Source of the DNA: Acidimicrobiales bacterium
Lineage (GTDB): Bacteria > Actinomycetota > Acidimicrobiia > Acidimicrobiales > JAHWLA01
Direction of reading: 5' to 3'
Length of the DNA: 64,000 nt
Assembly (NCBI GenBank): GCA_035536915.1
Contig: DATLNE010000012.1
Location: 1-64,000, forward strand
Program-made: the position numbers and the translations under genes
Part shown: positions 44,344 to 51,915 of the stretch, in pieces
Layout of the letters: every line of letters begins with the position of its first letter
Numbering within the stretch: position 1 is the stretch's first letter
Notes under the pieces: generated by a model
The model's input: only the letters and a program-made list of their open reading frames with translations
Told to the model about the DNA's origin: nothing
Databases searched by the model: none

Positions 44344-45450
44344 GTCACGGCGGTAGATCGACGCGTATCGCACCGGCGTGCCCGTCTGCGAGGCCTCGAT
44401 CATCTTGCCGTCGCCCACGGCGATGCCGACGTGGTGGATGGGATTGCCGTAGAACAACAAGTCGCCCGGCTGCACCTGGGTGATCGACACCCGGCTGGTC
44501 GAGTTGAACTGGGCCTGCGACGAGTGGGGGAGGTACTTGCCGCCCGCCTTCCACGCCCACTGGGTCAGCCCTGAGCAGTCGAAGCTGTCGGGACCGTCGG
44601 CGCCCCATTCGTACGGCTTGCCCAACTGGCGCCGGGCTTCCTCCACGGCGGCGGCCGCACCGGCAGCGGGAGGCCGGGCCGGGCCGGGAGCAGGCGACGG
44701 GGATGGCGACGGCGACGGCGAAGGCGACGGCGACGACGGCGGGCGGTTGCGCCGCTGCTCCTCCTCGCGCCGTCGCGCCGCTTCTTCCTCGGCTTGGCGG
44801 CGAGCCAGTTCCGCCTGTGCCCGCTGGGCCGCTTCCTCTTCGCGTCGGCGGCGGTCGGCGTCGACCAACGCGCCCAGTTCGCCCTGGACCCGGGCCAACG
44901 TGGCCCGCTGCGCGGCCTCGGCGGCTGCCGCCTCGCGCCGCGAGCCCTCCACCGCGGCCAATGCCTGGCGGGCCGCCGCCCGTGCCGCGTCCATCGAGGC
45001 CTGCTTGGCCTTGCGATCCTGCTGGGCGGCGTGCAGTGCTTCGAGGGCGGCCTGCTCCTGGCCCACCACCGTCTCCACGTAGGTGTTGCGCAGCGCCAGG
45101 TCGTCGGAGTCGCCCGAGATCAGCATCTGCACGGCGGGCAGCCGCCCGCCGCGCACGTAGGCGTTCACCGCCTGCACCCGAAGGCGGGCCCGGGCGTCGC
45201 CCACCTCTCGCTCGACGCGCGCCAACTCCGCGGCCACGGCCGCGGCGTCGGCCTCCACCTTGTCGGCCTCGATGCGGGCGTTGTTCACCTGCTCGGCCAG
45301 CTGGCTGATGCGCTCGCCCTGTTCGTCGAGCTGCTGGGCCAGCCGTTCCGCCTCGGCCCGCTTGTCGGCCAGCGGGTCGGCCGATGCAACCGGCGCAGCC
45401 AGCGACAGCACCAGCGCCGCCGCGACGAGGGTTCGGAGGGGACGGGCCAA
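44317..45450 (-). CDS. Secreted NlpC/P60 peptidoglycan endopeptidase with coiled-coil domain
   Basis: The 377-residue protein starts at TTG 45450 with a signal peptide ([23 protein letters not shown]). Residues 25-240 are a long coiled coil ([42 protein letters not shown] ...). A Pro-Ser linker follows, then the NlpC/P60 domain from about residue 270: catalytic Cys in [24 protein letters not shown], His in [15 protein letters not shown]. The layout matches RipA/CwlO-type cell-wall hydrolases that cut peptide stems during division or growth. TAGCCT lies 8 nt upstream of the TTG. Confidence 0.92.
   Translation of the reverse strand: MARPLRTLVAAALVLSLAAPVASADPLADKRAEAERLAQQLDEQGERISQLAEQVNNARIEADKVEADAAAVAAELARVEREVGDARARLRVQAVNAYVRGGRLPAVQMLISGDSDDLALRNTYVETVVGQEQAALEALHAAQQDRKAKQASMDAARAAARQALAAVEGSRREAAAAEAAQRATLARVQGELGALVDADRRRREEEAAQRAQAELARRQAEEEAARRREEEQRRNRPPSSPSPSPSPSPSPSPAPGPARPPAAGAAAAVEEARRQLGKPYEWGADGPDSFDCSGLTQWAWKAGGKYLPHSSQAQFNSTSRVSITQVQPGDLLFYGNPIHHVGIAVGDGKMIEASQTGTPVRYASIYRRDLAGVGRVG
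44693..44749 (-). repeat. Low-complexity tandem repeat encoding the Pro-Ser linker
   Basis: Repeated units related to GGCGAC (forward reading) encode alternating Pro and Ser between the coiled coil and the NlpC domain. Confidence 0.7.
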
Positions 45451-45458
45451 GAACCACC

Positions 45459-45468
45459 AGGCTACCTT
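45459..45468. promoter_or_regulatory. Bidirectional promoter: two -10 boxes sharing one TA
   Basis: AGGCTACCTT reads TACCTT forward (45463-45468, 7 nt before ATG 45476 of fumC) and TAGCCT in reverse (45464-45459, 8 nt before TTG 45450 of the NlpC/P60 gene). Same design as at 42297. Confidence 0.55.
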
Positions 45469-45475
45469 CGGCCCT

Positions 45476-46858
45476 ATGAGCGAGTACCGCATCGAGCACG
45501 ATTCGATGGGCGAGGTCAAGGTCCCGGCCGACGCCCGCTGGGCGGCCCAGACGCAGCGCGCCGTCGAGAACTTCCCCATCTCCGGGTTGACCATCGACCG
45601 CCTGCTGATCCGGGCCTTGGCCGAGATCAAGGGCGCGGCGGCGCTGGCCAACGCCCGCCTCAAGGTGCTCGACAAGGACGTCGCCACCGCCATCTCCGAA
45701 GCTGCTCGCGAGGTGGCCGACGGGCAGTGGGACGGGCACTTCCCCATCGACGTGTTCCAGACGGGCTCGGGCACCTCGTCGAACATGAACACCAACGAGG
45801 TGCTGGCCTCACTGGCCACCGAGAAGCTGGGCAAGCACGTCCACCCCAACGACCACGTGAACGCCTCGCAGTCCTCGAACGACGTGTTCCCCTCGGCCAT
45901 CCACATCGCCGCCTGCTACGGCTTGGTCAACGACCTCATGCCGTCCTTGGAGCACCTGGCCAAGTCGTTGCGCAAGAAGCAGCGGGAGTTCAAGACGGTG
46001 GTGAAGTCGGGGCGCACCCACCTCATGGACGCCACCCCCGTCACCTTGGGCCAGGAGTTCGGCGGTTACGCCCAGGCCGTGGAGATCGGCATCGAGCGCA
46101 TCCAGGCCGCCCTGCCCCGGGTGGGCGAGCTTCCCCTCGGCGGCACCGCGGTGGGCACCGGCATCAACGCGCCGAAGGGCTTCGCCAAGGGCGTGATCAC
46201 CCGCTTGGCCGCCGACATGGACTTGCCGCTCACCGAGGCCCGCGACCACTTCGAGGCCCAAGGCGCTCGTGACGCACTGGTCGAGTGCAGTGGCGTGCTG
46301 CGCACCATCGCCGTGTCGCTCTACAAGGTCGCCAACGACCTGCGCTGGATGGGCAGCGGCCCCCGCACCGGCCTGGCCGAGATTCGCATCCCCGACCTGC
46401 AGCCCGGTTCGTCGATCATGCCGGGCAAGGTCAACCCCGTGGTGCCCGAGGCCGTGTGCCAGGTGGTGTCGCAGGTGGTCGGCAACGACGCCGCCGTCGC
46501 CTTCGGCGGCGCCGCCGGCAACCTCGAGCTCAACGTCATGCTCCCGGTCATCGCCCGCAACCTGCTGGAGTCGATCCGCCTGTTGTCGTCGGTCAGCCGG
46601 GTCTTTGCCGACAAGTGCATCCTGGGCATCGAGGCCAACGTGGAGCGCTGCAAGGCGTATGCCGAGTCGTCGCCGTCGATCGGCACCTCGCTGAACCCCT
46701 CCATCGGCTACGAGAAGGCGGCCGAGGTCATCAAGGAGTCGACCAAGACCGGCCGCTCAATTCGGGAGCTGGTGCTGGAGCGAGGATGGATGACCGACGC
46801 CGAGCTCGACCGGGCGCTCGACACCCTGGCCATGACCAAGGGTGGAATAGTTAAGTAA
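45476..46858 (+). CDS. fumC: Class II fumarate hydratase
   Basis: The 460-residue TCA-cycle enzyme interconverts fumarate and malate. Visible signatures: [86 protein letters not shown] and the superfamily signature [15 protein letters not shown]. Length and motifs are those of class II (FumC) enzymes rather than aspartase or argininosuccinate lyase. It has a leaderless -10 at 45463. Confidence 0.95.
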   Translation: MSEYRIEHDSMGEVKVPADARWAAQTQRAVENFPISGLTIDRLLIRALAEIKGAAALANARLKVLDKDVATAISEAAREVADGQWDGHFPIDVFQTGSGTSSNMNTNEVLASLATEKLGKHVHPNDHVNASQSSNDVFPSAIHIAACYGLVNDLMPSLEHLAKSLRKKQREFKTVVKSGRTHLMDATPVTLGQEFGGYAQAVEIGIERIQAALPRVGELPLGGTAVGTGINAPKGFAKGVITRLAADMDLPLTEARDHFEAQGARDALVECSGVLRTIAVSLYKVANDLRWMGSGPRTGLAEIRIPDLQPGSSIMPGKVNPVVPEAVCQVVSQVVGNDAAVAFGGAAGNLELNVMLPVIARNLLESIRLLSSVSRVFADKCILGIEANVERCKAYAESSPSIGTSLNPSIGYEKAAEVIKESTKTGRSIRELVLERGWMTDAELDRALDTLAMTKGGIVK

Positions 46859-46860
46859 CT

Positions 46861-46892
46861 GCTTGACTGTTATGGTCAAGCGTGTGCTTGAC
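46861..46892. promoter_or_regulatory. Probable ArsR operator: inverted repeat plus a third half-site
   Basis: GCTTGAC (46861-46867) and GTCAAGC (46875-46881) form a perfect 7-bp inverted repeat with a 7-nt spacer; GCTTGAC recurs at 46886-46892. TATGGT at 46871-46876 is a -10 candidate 7 nt before GTG 46884. A dimeric repressor made by the next gene probably binds here. Confidence 0.52.
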
Positions 46893-47222
46893 CATCCCGA
46901 CGAGGGCCTGGACCGGGTGTTCCAGGCCCTCGCCGACCCGGCGCGGCGGACGATGGTCGACCGGCTCTGTCAGGGACCGGCGTCGGTGAGCGAGCTCGCC
47001 GCGCCTCTCGACATGACGCTGGCCGCTGTCGTCCAGCACGTGCAGGTGCTCGAAGCGAGTGGCCTGGCCAGCTCGGAAAAGGTCGGACGGGTGCGGACGG
47101 TCCGCATCGAGCCCGCCGTGCTGCGGGCGGTCGAGCACTGGATCGCCCGACGGCGAACCGGCTGGGAACGCCGGCTCGACCGCTTGGGCGAGGTCCTCGA
47201 CGAGACAGGAGAGCGGTCATGA
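46872..47222 (+). CDS. ArsR family helix-turn-helix regulator
   Basis: A 116-residue winged-helix regulator: LDRVFQALADPARRTMVDRLCQGPASVSELAAPLDMTLAAVVQHVQVLEASGLASSEKVGRVRTVRIEP. It belongs to the ArsR branch that is usually co-transcribed with an AHSA1 protein, as here (ATGA overlap). ATG 46872 is used; GTG 46884 may be the true start if the TATGGT box at 46871 is a leaderless -10. TTG 46863 is also open. The Cys metal-binding motif of metalloregulators is absent. Confidence 0.9.
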   Translation: MVKRVLDHPDEGLDRVFQALADPARRTMVDRLCQGPASVSELAAPLDMTLAAVVQHVQVLEASGLASSEKVGRVRTVRIEPAVLRAVEHWIARRRTGWERRLDRLGEVLDETGERS

Positions 47223-47668
47223 TCACCCACGCCAGCTTCACGTTGGAGCGCACCTACGACGTACCCCCGGAGCGGGTCTTCGCCCAGTTCGCCGACCGCG
47301 ACCTCAAGAAGAAGTGGTTCTCCGGGCCGCCGGAGTGGACGAGCGTGGCCGGTGAGATCGACTTCCGGGTCGGCGGCCACGAGGTCGACGCGGGCGGCCC
47401 GCCTGGCGGTCCTGTGCACTGGTTCAAGGCGACCTTCTACGACATCGTCGAGAACGAGCGCATCGTCTACGCCTACGAGATGGCGCTCGACGACGAGCGC
47501 ATCTCGGTGTCGCTCTCGACCATCGAGTTCGAGCCCGCAGGCGGCGGCACCCGGCTGGTGTTGACCGAGCAGGGCGCCTTCCTCGACGGCTACGACGATC
47601 CCGCGCTCCGGGAATCGGGCACCAAGGAGATGCTCGAAATGCTGGGCGCCGCGCTGGCGGGGGACTAG
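47219..47668 (+). CDS. SRPBCC/AHSA1 family protein
   Basis: The 149-residue START-like fold protein has FTLERTYDVPPERVFAQFADRDLKKKWFSGPPEW and GGGTRLVLTEQGAFLDGYDDPALRESGTKEML. Such proteins bind small hydrophobic ligands or act in stress responses; those paired with ArsR regulators are of unknown function. The start overlaps the ArsR stop, so regulation by that repressor is likely. Confidence 0.9.
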   Translation: MITHASFTLERTYDVPPERVFAQFADRDLKKKWFSGPPEWTSVAGEIDFRVGGHEVDAGGPPGGPVHWFKATFYDIVENERIVYAYEMALDDERISVSLSTIEFEPAGGGTRLVLTEQGAFLDGYDDPALRESGTKEMLEMLGAALAGD

Positions 47669-48153
47669 CCCAGCGCGGGCGTGCCCTCGAAGGGGCCGGG
47701 GTCGCCGGGCACCGGGAAGCTCGGCGCCGTCCAGGCCATGCGCTTGGCCAGGTTGTCGGTGATGGCCTTCCACTCGGCGGGCCGCCACCCTTCCGACGCG
47801 CCGACGAGGGTGCCGTCGATGCCGAGGTGCACGAGGGCGGGCAGGCGTTCGAGGCCGAAAGCCTTGACCGCCTCCCGCTCGGGGTCGGCGAAGGTCATGA
47901 CGTTGCGGGCCCACGGGCCGAGGAACATCCGGCATTCGTCCGGGGTGGCCGTGCACAGGAATGCCACCCGCACGTCGGCCTGGTCGAACACGGTGAGGAC
48001 GCGCCCTGCTGTTTCGAGGATCCAGGCGCTCTCGTGCGTGAACGGGTCGACGGCCACGAAGCACAGGTCGAACATGGTGAGCAGTTGCTCGACCGCCCGC
48101 TCCGGGCCGTTCAGTGGCGCGAGGACGAGGTCGGGAGGGGGGTTGCTTGCCAC
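47665..48153 (-). CDS. Thioredoxin-fold protein without a CxxC motif
   Basis: The 162-residue protein has a thioredoxin-like pattern: FDLCFVAVDPFTHESAWILETAGRVLTVFDQADVRVAFLCTATPDECRMFLGPWARNVMTFADP, then RLPALVHLGIDGTLVGASEGW with a cis-Pro-like Leu-Pro. No CxxC redox pair is present, so a disulfide reductase role is unlikely. It starts at GTG 48153, 8 nt after a TACCTT box, and overlaps the AHSA1 gene end by 4 nt. The function is unknown. Confidence 0.68.
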   Translation of the reverse strand: MASNPPPDLVLAPLNGPERAVEQLLTMFDLCFVAVDPFTHESAWILETAGRVLTVFDQADVRVAFLCTATPDECRMFLGPWARNVMTFADPEREAVKAFGLERLPALVHLGIDGTLVGASEGWRPAEWKAITDNLAKRMAWTAPSFPVPGDPGPFEGTPALG

Positions 48154-48161
48154 GGCGCCAG

Positions 48162-48180
48162 AAGGTAGCCCAGCTACCCT
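48162..48180. promoter_or_regulatory. Divergent -10 boxes within an inverted repeat
   Basis: GGTAGC (48164-48169) and GCTACC (48173-48178) form a perfect inverted repeat with a 3-nt spacer. Reverse TACCTT (48167-48162) serves GTG 48153; forward TACCCT (48175-48180) would give the DUF2269 gene a leader of about 36 nt. Confidence 0.42.
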
Positions 48181-48222
48181 CGCCGCTGCGAAGCCAACGT
48201 CGTCTGTCGAAAGGAGACCCGC

Positions 48223-48723
48223 GTGGGTGTCGAAAGCGGGATCTACAAGGTTCTGTTGGTGCTGCACATCCTCTCGGCGATCATCGGCTTCGGCGGGGTG
48301 ATGCTCAACGGGCTGTACGGGGCCCAGGCCAAGAAGCGCAAGGGGACCGAGGGCCTCGCCGTCCTGGAGTCGACGATCGGCGTGTCGAAGGTCGCCCAGA
48401 AGTTCATCTACGCCGTGTTCGTGTTCGGACTGCTGCTCATCGTGACGAGCGACGAGACGTGGAAGTTCAGCCAGCTCTGGCTGAGCGCGTCGATGGGCCT
48501 CTACATCGTGGCCGTCGGGATCTCCCATGCGGTGGTGGCCAAGAACGTCGGTCGCATGCGCGACCTCATGGCCGAGATGGCCGCAGGCCCGCCGCCCGCC
48601 GGGGGGCCGCCCCCGCAGGCGGCCGAGATGGAGCGGCGAGGCAAGACGGTGGCTGCCGCCAGCATGGTGCTCGACGTGATCCTGGTGACGATCCTGGTGC
48701 TCATGGTCTGGAAGCCGCTGTAA
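48223..48723 (+). CDS. DUF2269-type integral membrane protein
   Basis: A 166-residue membrane protein with four helices: YKVLLVLHILSAIIGFGGVMLNGLY, FIYAVFVFGLLLIVTSDETW, LWLSASMGLYIVAVGISHAVV and ASMVLDVILVTILVLMVWKPL. The HILSAIIGFGG start resembles DUF2269. Function unknown. GTG 48223 follows an AAGGAG Shine-Dalgarno (48211-48216), so this gene has a leader. Confidence 0.78.
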   Translation: MGVESGIYKVLLVLHILSAIIGFGGVMLNGLYGAQAKKRKGTEGLAVLESTIGVSKVAQKFIYAVFVFGLLLIVTSDETWKFSQLWLSASMGLYIVAVGISHAVVAKNVGRMRDLMAEMAAGPPPAGGPPPQAAEMERRGKTVAAASMVLDVILVTILVLMVWKPL

Positions 48724-48726
48724 CGT
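48721..48726 (+). promoter_or_regulatory. Putative -10 box (TAACGT) overlapping the DUF2269 stop codon
   Basis: TAACGT begins with the TAA stop of the preceding gene and ends 7 nt before ATG 48734. Confidence 0.42.
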
Positions 48727-48733
48727 CCGCTTG

Positions 48734-49507
48734 ATGCACCCCATCGAGCGGTTGCGCCATGTGGCCCGGGCCGAGGGCGCGGGCGCGTCGCTGCTGGTGC
48801 GGGAAGCGGCGGGGGCGTTAGCGGGTTTCGGGTCCGACCCGCCCGGCATGGTGACGGCGTGCCGGCGCTTGGTCGACCGGCACCCGGCTGTGGGGCCCAT
48901 GTGGTGGCTGGCCGCCAACGTGTTGGCCGCGGGCGAACCGGTGGCCGCGGCATGGCGAGCGGCCGACGAGCTCGACAGCGACCCCACGCCCGCCGCGCTG
49001 GCCAAGGAGCTGCCCGACGACGCCACCGTCGTCGTCGTGGGCTGGCCCGAGCTGGCGGCCGACGCGCTGCGCCGGCGAGCCGACCTGGAGGTGCTGGTGG
49101 TCGATGCCGCGGGCGAGGGAGCGGGCCTGGCCCGGCGGTTGCGGGGCGCAGGGGTCGACGCCATCGACGTGCCCGACGCAGGCATCGGCGCGGCGGTGGC
49201 CGAGTCCGACCTGGTGCTGCTGGAGGCGGGCGCCATTGGCCACGACGGCTTGGTGGCGGTGGCCGGGTCGCGGGCCGCAGCGGCCGTCGCCCAGCACGCG
49301 GGCACGCCCGTGTGGGTGGTGGCGGGCGTCGGCCGTGCGCTGCCCGACGCGTTGTGGGACGCCTTGGTCGACCGGCTCGGCGCCGACACCTCGGAGCCGT
49401 GGGACCGCATCGACGAAGTCGTGCCCCTCGACTTGGTCGACGAGCTCATCGGGTCGCGTCGGGCCACCTGCGCGGTTGCACCCGAGTTGCTCAAGCCGCT
49501 CGACTGA
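48734..49507 (+). CDS. eIF-2B alpha/beta/delta-like protein
   Basis: The 257-residue protein has IF2B-like features: PIERLRHVARAEGAGASLLVREAAGAL, VVVDAAGEGAGLARRLRGAGVDAIDVPDAGIGAAVAESDLVLLEAGAIGHDGLVAVAGSRAAAAVAQHAGTPVWVVAGVGRALP and the closing EVVPLDLVDELIG. In bacteria, relatives include methylthioribose-1-phosphate isomerase and ribose-1,5-bisphosphate isomerase, but the key catalytic Cys is not visible. The true role is unknown. Confidence 0.75.
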   Translation: MHPIERLRHVARAEGAGASLLVREAAGALAGFGSDPPGMVTACRRLVDRHPAVGPMWWLAANVLAAGEPVAAAWRAADELDSDPTPAALAKELPDDATVVVVGWPELAADALRRRADLEVLVVDAAGEGAGLARRLRGAGVDAIDVPDAGIGAAVAESDLVLLEAGAIGHDGLVAVAGSRAAAAVAQHAGTPVWVVAGVGRALPDALWDALVDRLGADTSEPWDRIDEVVPLDLVDELIGSRRATCAVAPELLKPLD

Positions 49508-49517
49508 CGGCCCCGCC

Positions 49518-49568
49518 GAAGTTGCGTAGGAATCGCGCCGTTTTGCAGCGCGATCTGTACGCAACTTC
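49518..49568. repeat. Large nested palindrome (51 nt) upstream of the PPOX gene
   Basis: The outer arms GAAGTTGCGTA (49518-49528) and TACGCAACTTC (49558-49568) are perfect complements. Inside, ATCGCGC (49532-49538) pairs with GCGCGAT (49548-49554), leaving 3-nt symmetric internal loops and a 9-nt apical loop. It lies 10 nt after the IF2B-like stop and 10 nt before ATG 49579. It may be a mobile REP-like palindrome, a protein-binding site or an RNA hairpin; no second copy was seen in the window. Confidence 0.75.
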
Positions 49569-49578
49569 ACTGGTCGGC

Positions 49579-50037
49579 ATGAGCCGGCGCGACCAGATCC
49601 GCATGTCCCCCGAGGAAATCGACGCCTTCCTGGCGTCGGGGCACACCATGAACGTGGCCACCATCGGGGCCGACGGCCAACCCCATCTGGCGGCCATGTG
49701 GTACGCCCTGCTCGACGGCGCCCCCGTGTTCTGGACCTACGGCAAGTCACAGAAGATCGTGAACCTGCGGCGCGACAACCGCATCACCTGCCTGGTCGAG
49801 ACGGGCAAGGACTACAACGAGCTGCGAGGCGTCGAACTGGTCGGCACGGCCACCATCCTCGAGGACCGCGAGGCGATCATGGCCGTGGGCCGCGCCGTGT
49901 TCGAGCGCTACACCGGGCCGTTCTCCGAGACCGACCTGCCGGGCCTCGAACAGGTCGGTGCCAAGCGGGTGGCGGTGCGCATCGACGTGCGCAAGACGGT
50001 GTCGTGGGACCACACCAAGCTGGGCGGCGCGTACTGA
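49579..50037 (+). CDS. Pyridoxamine 5'-phosphate oxidase family (F420/FMN-dependent) protein
   Basis: A 152-residue split-barrel protein: RMSPEEIDAFLASGHTMNVATIGADGQPHLAAMWYALLDGAPVFWTYGKSQKIVNLRRDNRITCLVETGKDYNELRGVELVGTATI. It matches PPOX-class proteins, many of which in actinobacteria use coenzyme F420 or FMN. The substrate is unknown. The ATG is only 10 nt behind a strong palindrome and shows no TAnnnT box, so its expression control differs from its neighbours. Confidence 0.87.
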   Translation: MSRRDQIRMSPEEIDAFLASGHTMNVATIGADGQPHLAAMWYALLDGAPVFWTYGKSQKIVNLRRDNRITCLVETGKDYNELRGVELVGTATILEDREAIMAVGRAVFERYTGPFSETDLPGLEQVGAKRVAVRIDVRKTVSWDHTKLGGAY

Positions 50038-50049
50038 TCGAGGCGGCGG

Positions 50050-50055
50050 TATGGT
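50050..50055 (+). promoter_or_regulatory. Putative -10 box (TATGGT) of the dienelactone hydrolase gene
   Basis: TATGGT ends 8 nt before ATG 50064 in the 26-nt gap after the PPOX gene. Confidence 0.42.
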
Positions 50056-50063
50056 CACCCGCC

Positions 50064-50741
50064 ATGGGTGAGATCGTCGAGTTTCCGAGCAACGGCACCA
50101 CCGGCCAGGGCTACCTGGCGTTGCCCGAGGCGGGCACCGGTCCTGGCGTCGTGGTCATCCAGGAGTGGTGGGGGCTGGTCGACCACATCAAGGACGTGTG
50201 CGACCGTTTCGCCGCCGAGGGATTCGTCGCCTTGGCGCCCGACCTGTACCACGGCGAGACCACCACCGAGCCCGACGAAGCGGGCAAGTTGATGATGGCG
50301 CTCAACATCGACAAGGCCGGCAAGGACATGGGCGGCGCCGTCGACTACGTGCGTGACCGGGCGGCGGGCCACGGCGTCGGCGTCATCGGGTTCTGCATGG
50401 GCGGCGGCCTGGCCCTGGTGCTGGCCGCGCAACGGCCCGACGCGGTCAAGGCGTGCGTGCCCTTCTACGGGCTCATCCCGTGGCCGGAGGCCCAACCCGA
50501 CTACTCCAGGATCAGCGCCGCCGTGCAGGGCCACTATGCCGAACGCGACGACTTTTTCACGCCCGACCTGGCTCGCGGGTTGGAGGAGCAGCTGGGTGAG
50601 CTGGGCAAGGACGTCGAGTTCTTCCTCTACGACGCCCACCACGCCTTCTTCAACGACGCCCGACCCGAGGTGCACGACCCCGAGGCGGCGGCCACGGCAT
50701 GGGGCCGCGCCCTGTCGTTCCTGCGGGCGCAGCTTGGCTGA
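50064..50741 (+). CDS. Dienelactone hydrolase family protein
   Basis: The 225-residue alpha/beta hydrolase has the DLH catalytic triad: Cys in VIGFCMGGGLAL, Asp in HYAERDDFFTP and His in YDAHHAFFNDARPEVHDPEAA. VVVIQEWWGLVDHIKDVCDRFAAEGFVALAPDLYHG is a family signature. DLH cleaves 4-carboxymethylenebut-2-en-4-olide in chloroaromatic breakdown, but most family members have other, unknown substrates. It overlaps the next gene by 8 nt. Confidence 0.92.
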   Translation: MGEIVEFPSNGTTGQGYLALPEAGTGPGVVVIQEWWGLVDHIKDVCDRFAAEGFVALAPDLYHGETTTEPDEAGKLMMALNIDKAGKDMGGAVDYVRDRAAGHGVGVIGFCMGGGLALVLAAQRPDAVKACVPFYGLIPWPEAQPDYSRISAAVQGHYAERDDFFTPDLARGLEEQLGELGKDVEFFLYDAHHAFFNDARPEVHDPEAAATAWGRALSFLRAQLG

Positions 50742-51915
50742 GCCCGACGTCGTCGAGCGGTACCTCGTCCTCGGGCTCGCCCTGGGGCGTCACATCGACG
50801 GCTTGGTCGACGCCTACTACGGGCCGCCGTCGTTGGCCGAGCGGGCGGCGGCCGAGCCGGTGCGCCCACCGGCTGCGCTCCTCGCCGAGGCGGGGCGGCT
50901 GTTGGCCGACGTGGAAACGTCCGACCTGGAAGCGGCCCGCCGCCACTGGCTGGCCGCCCAGGTGCGAGGCCTGCGCACGGTCGCAGCCAAGCTCGCAGGC
51001 GAGCCCATCTCCTACAGCGACGAGGTGGAGGCGTGTTACGGCGTGCGCCCCCGACGCCTCGACGAAGAGGTGTTGTCGGCTGCCCACCGCAAGCTCGACG
51101 AAGTGCTCCCCGGGTCGGGGCCCGTGCGCGACCGGCTGGTGGCGTGGCGGGAGGCCCAAGCCGTCCCCGTCGACAAGCTCGACGCTGCCATCCAGTCGCT
51201 GGCCGACGACCTGCGGGAGCGCACGCAGCGGCTGTTCGGCCTGCCCGAGGGCGAGCACATCGACTTCGAGTTGGTGAACGACAAGCCGTGGTCGGGGTTC
51301 AACTACTACCTCGGCGGCCTGCACAGCCGGGTGGCGGTCAACACCGACCTGCCGGTGCTGTCGACGTCGCTGGCCCACCTGGTGGCGCACGAGGCCTACC
51401 CCGGGCACCACACCGAGCACTGCCGCAAGGAGGTGGGCTTGGTGCGGCGGCGTCGGCTGGTGGAAGAGACGATCTTCTTGGTGGGCACGCCCCAATGCCT
51501 GCTGGCCGAGGGCTTGGCCGACCTCGGCTTGGAGGTGGTCATGGGGGAGCGCCCGGAGGCGACGGTCGCCGGCCACCTGCACCCGCTCGGCATTCCCTAC
51601 GACGCCGAGGTGGCGGCCCTGGTGGCCGAAGCAGGTGAGGCCATGAGCGCAGTGCGGGGCAACGCCGCCCTGCTGCTGCACGAGGATGGCGCCGATGCCG
51701 ACGAGGTCGTCGACTACCTCAGCCGCTGGGCGCTGCTGCCCGAGCCCCGTGCCCGCAAGGCCGTGGAGTTCCTGTCGGACCCGACGTGGCGGGCGTACAT
51801 GACGTGTTACGTCGAGGGGCTGCCGCTGTGCCGGTCGTACGTGGCGGGCGACCCCACACGGTTCGAGCGCCTCATCACCGACCAGCTCACCCCGGACCAG
51901 CTGCTGGCGAGCTGA
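50734..51915 (+). CDS. DUF885-like putative zinc metallopeptidase
   Basis: The 393-residue protein starts at TTG 50734. It carries the zinc-type motif HEAYPGHHTEHCRKE (HExxPGH) near residue 220, a downstream acidic AEGLADLGLEVV, and NDKPWSGFNYYLGGLHSRVAVNTDLP before it. The HExxPGH form is typical of DUF885, related to gluzincin peptidases. The substrate is not known. The last 29 nt overlap the end of the convergent Fic gene. Confidence 0.78.
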   Translation: MAEPDVVERYLVLGLALGRHIDGLVDAYYGPPSLAERAAAEPVRPPAALLAEAGRLLADVETSDLEAARRHWLAAQVRGLRTVAAKLAGEPISYSDEVEACYGVRPRRLDEEVLSAAHRKLDEVLPGSGPVRDRLVAWREAQAVPVDKLDAAIQSLADDLRERTQRLFGLPEGEHIDFELVNDKPWSGFNYYLGGLHSRVAVNTDLPVLSTSLAHLVAHEAYPGHHTEHCRKEVGLVRRRRLVEETIFLVGTPQCLLAEGLADLGLEVVMGERPEATVAGHLHPLGIPYDAEVAALVAEAGEAMSAVRGNAALLLHEDGADADEVVDYLSRWALLPEPRARKAVEFLSDPTWRAYMTCYVEGLPLCRSYVAGDPTRFERLITDQLTPDQLLAS

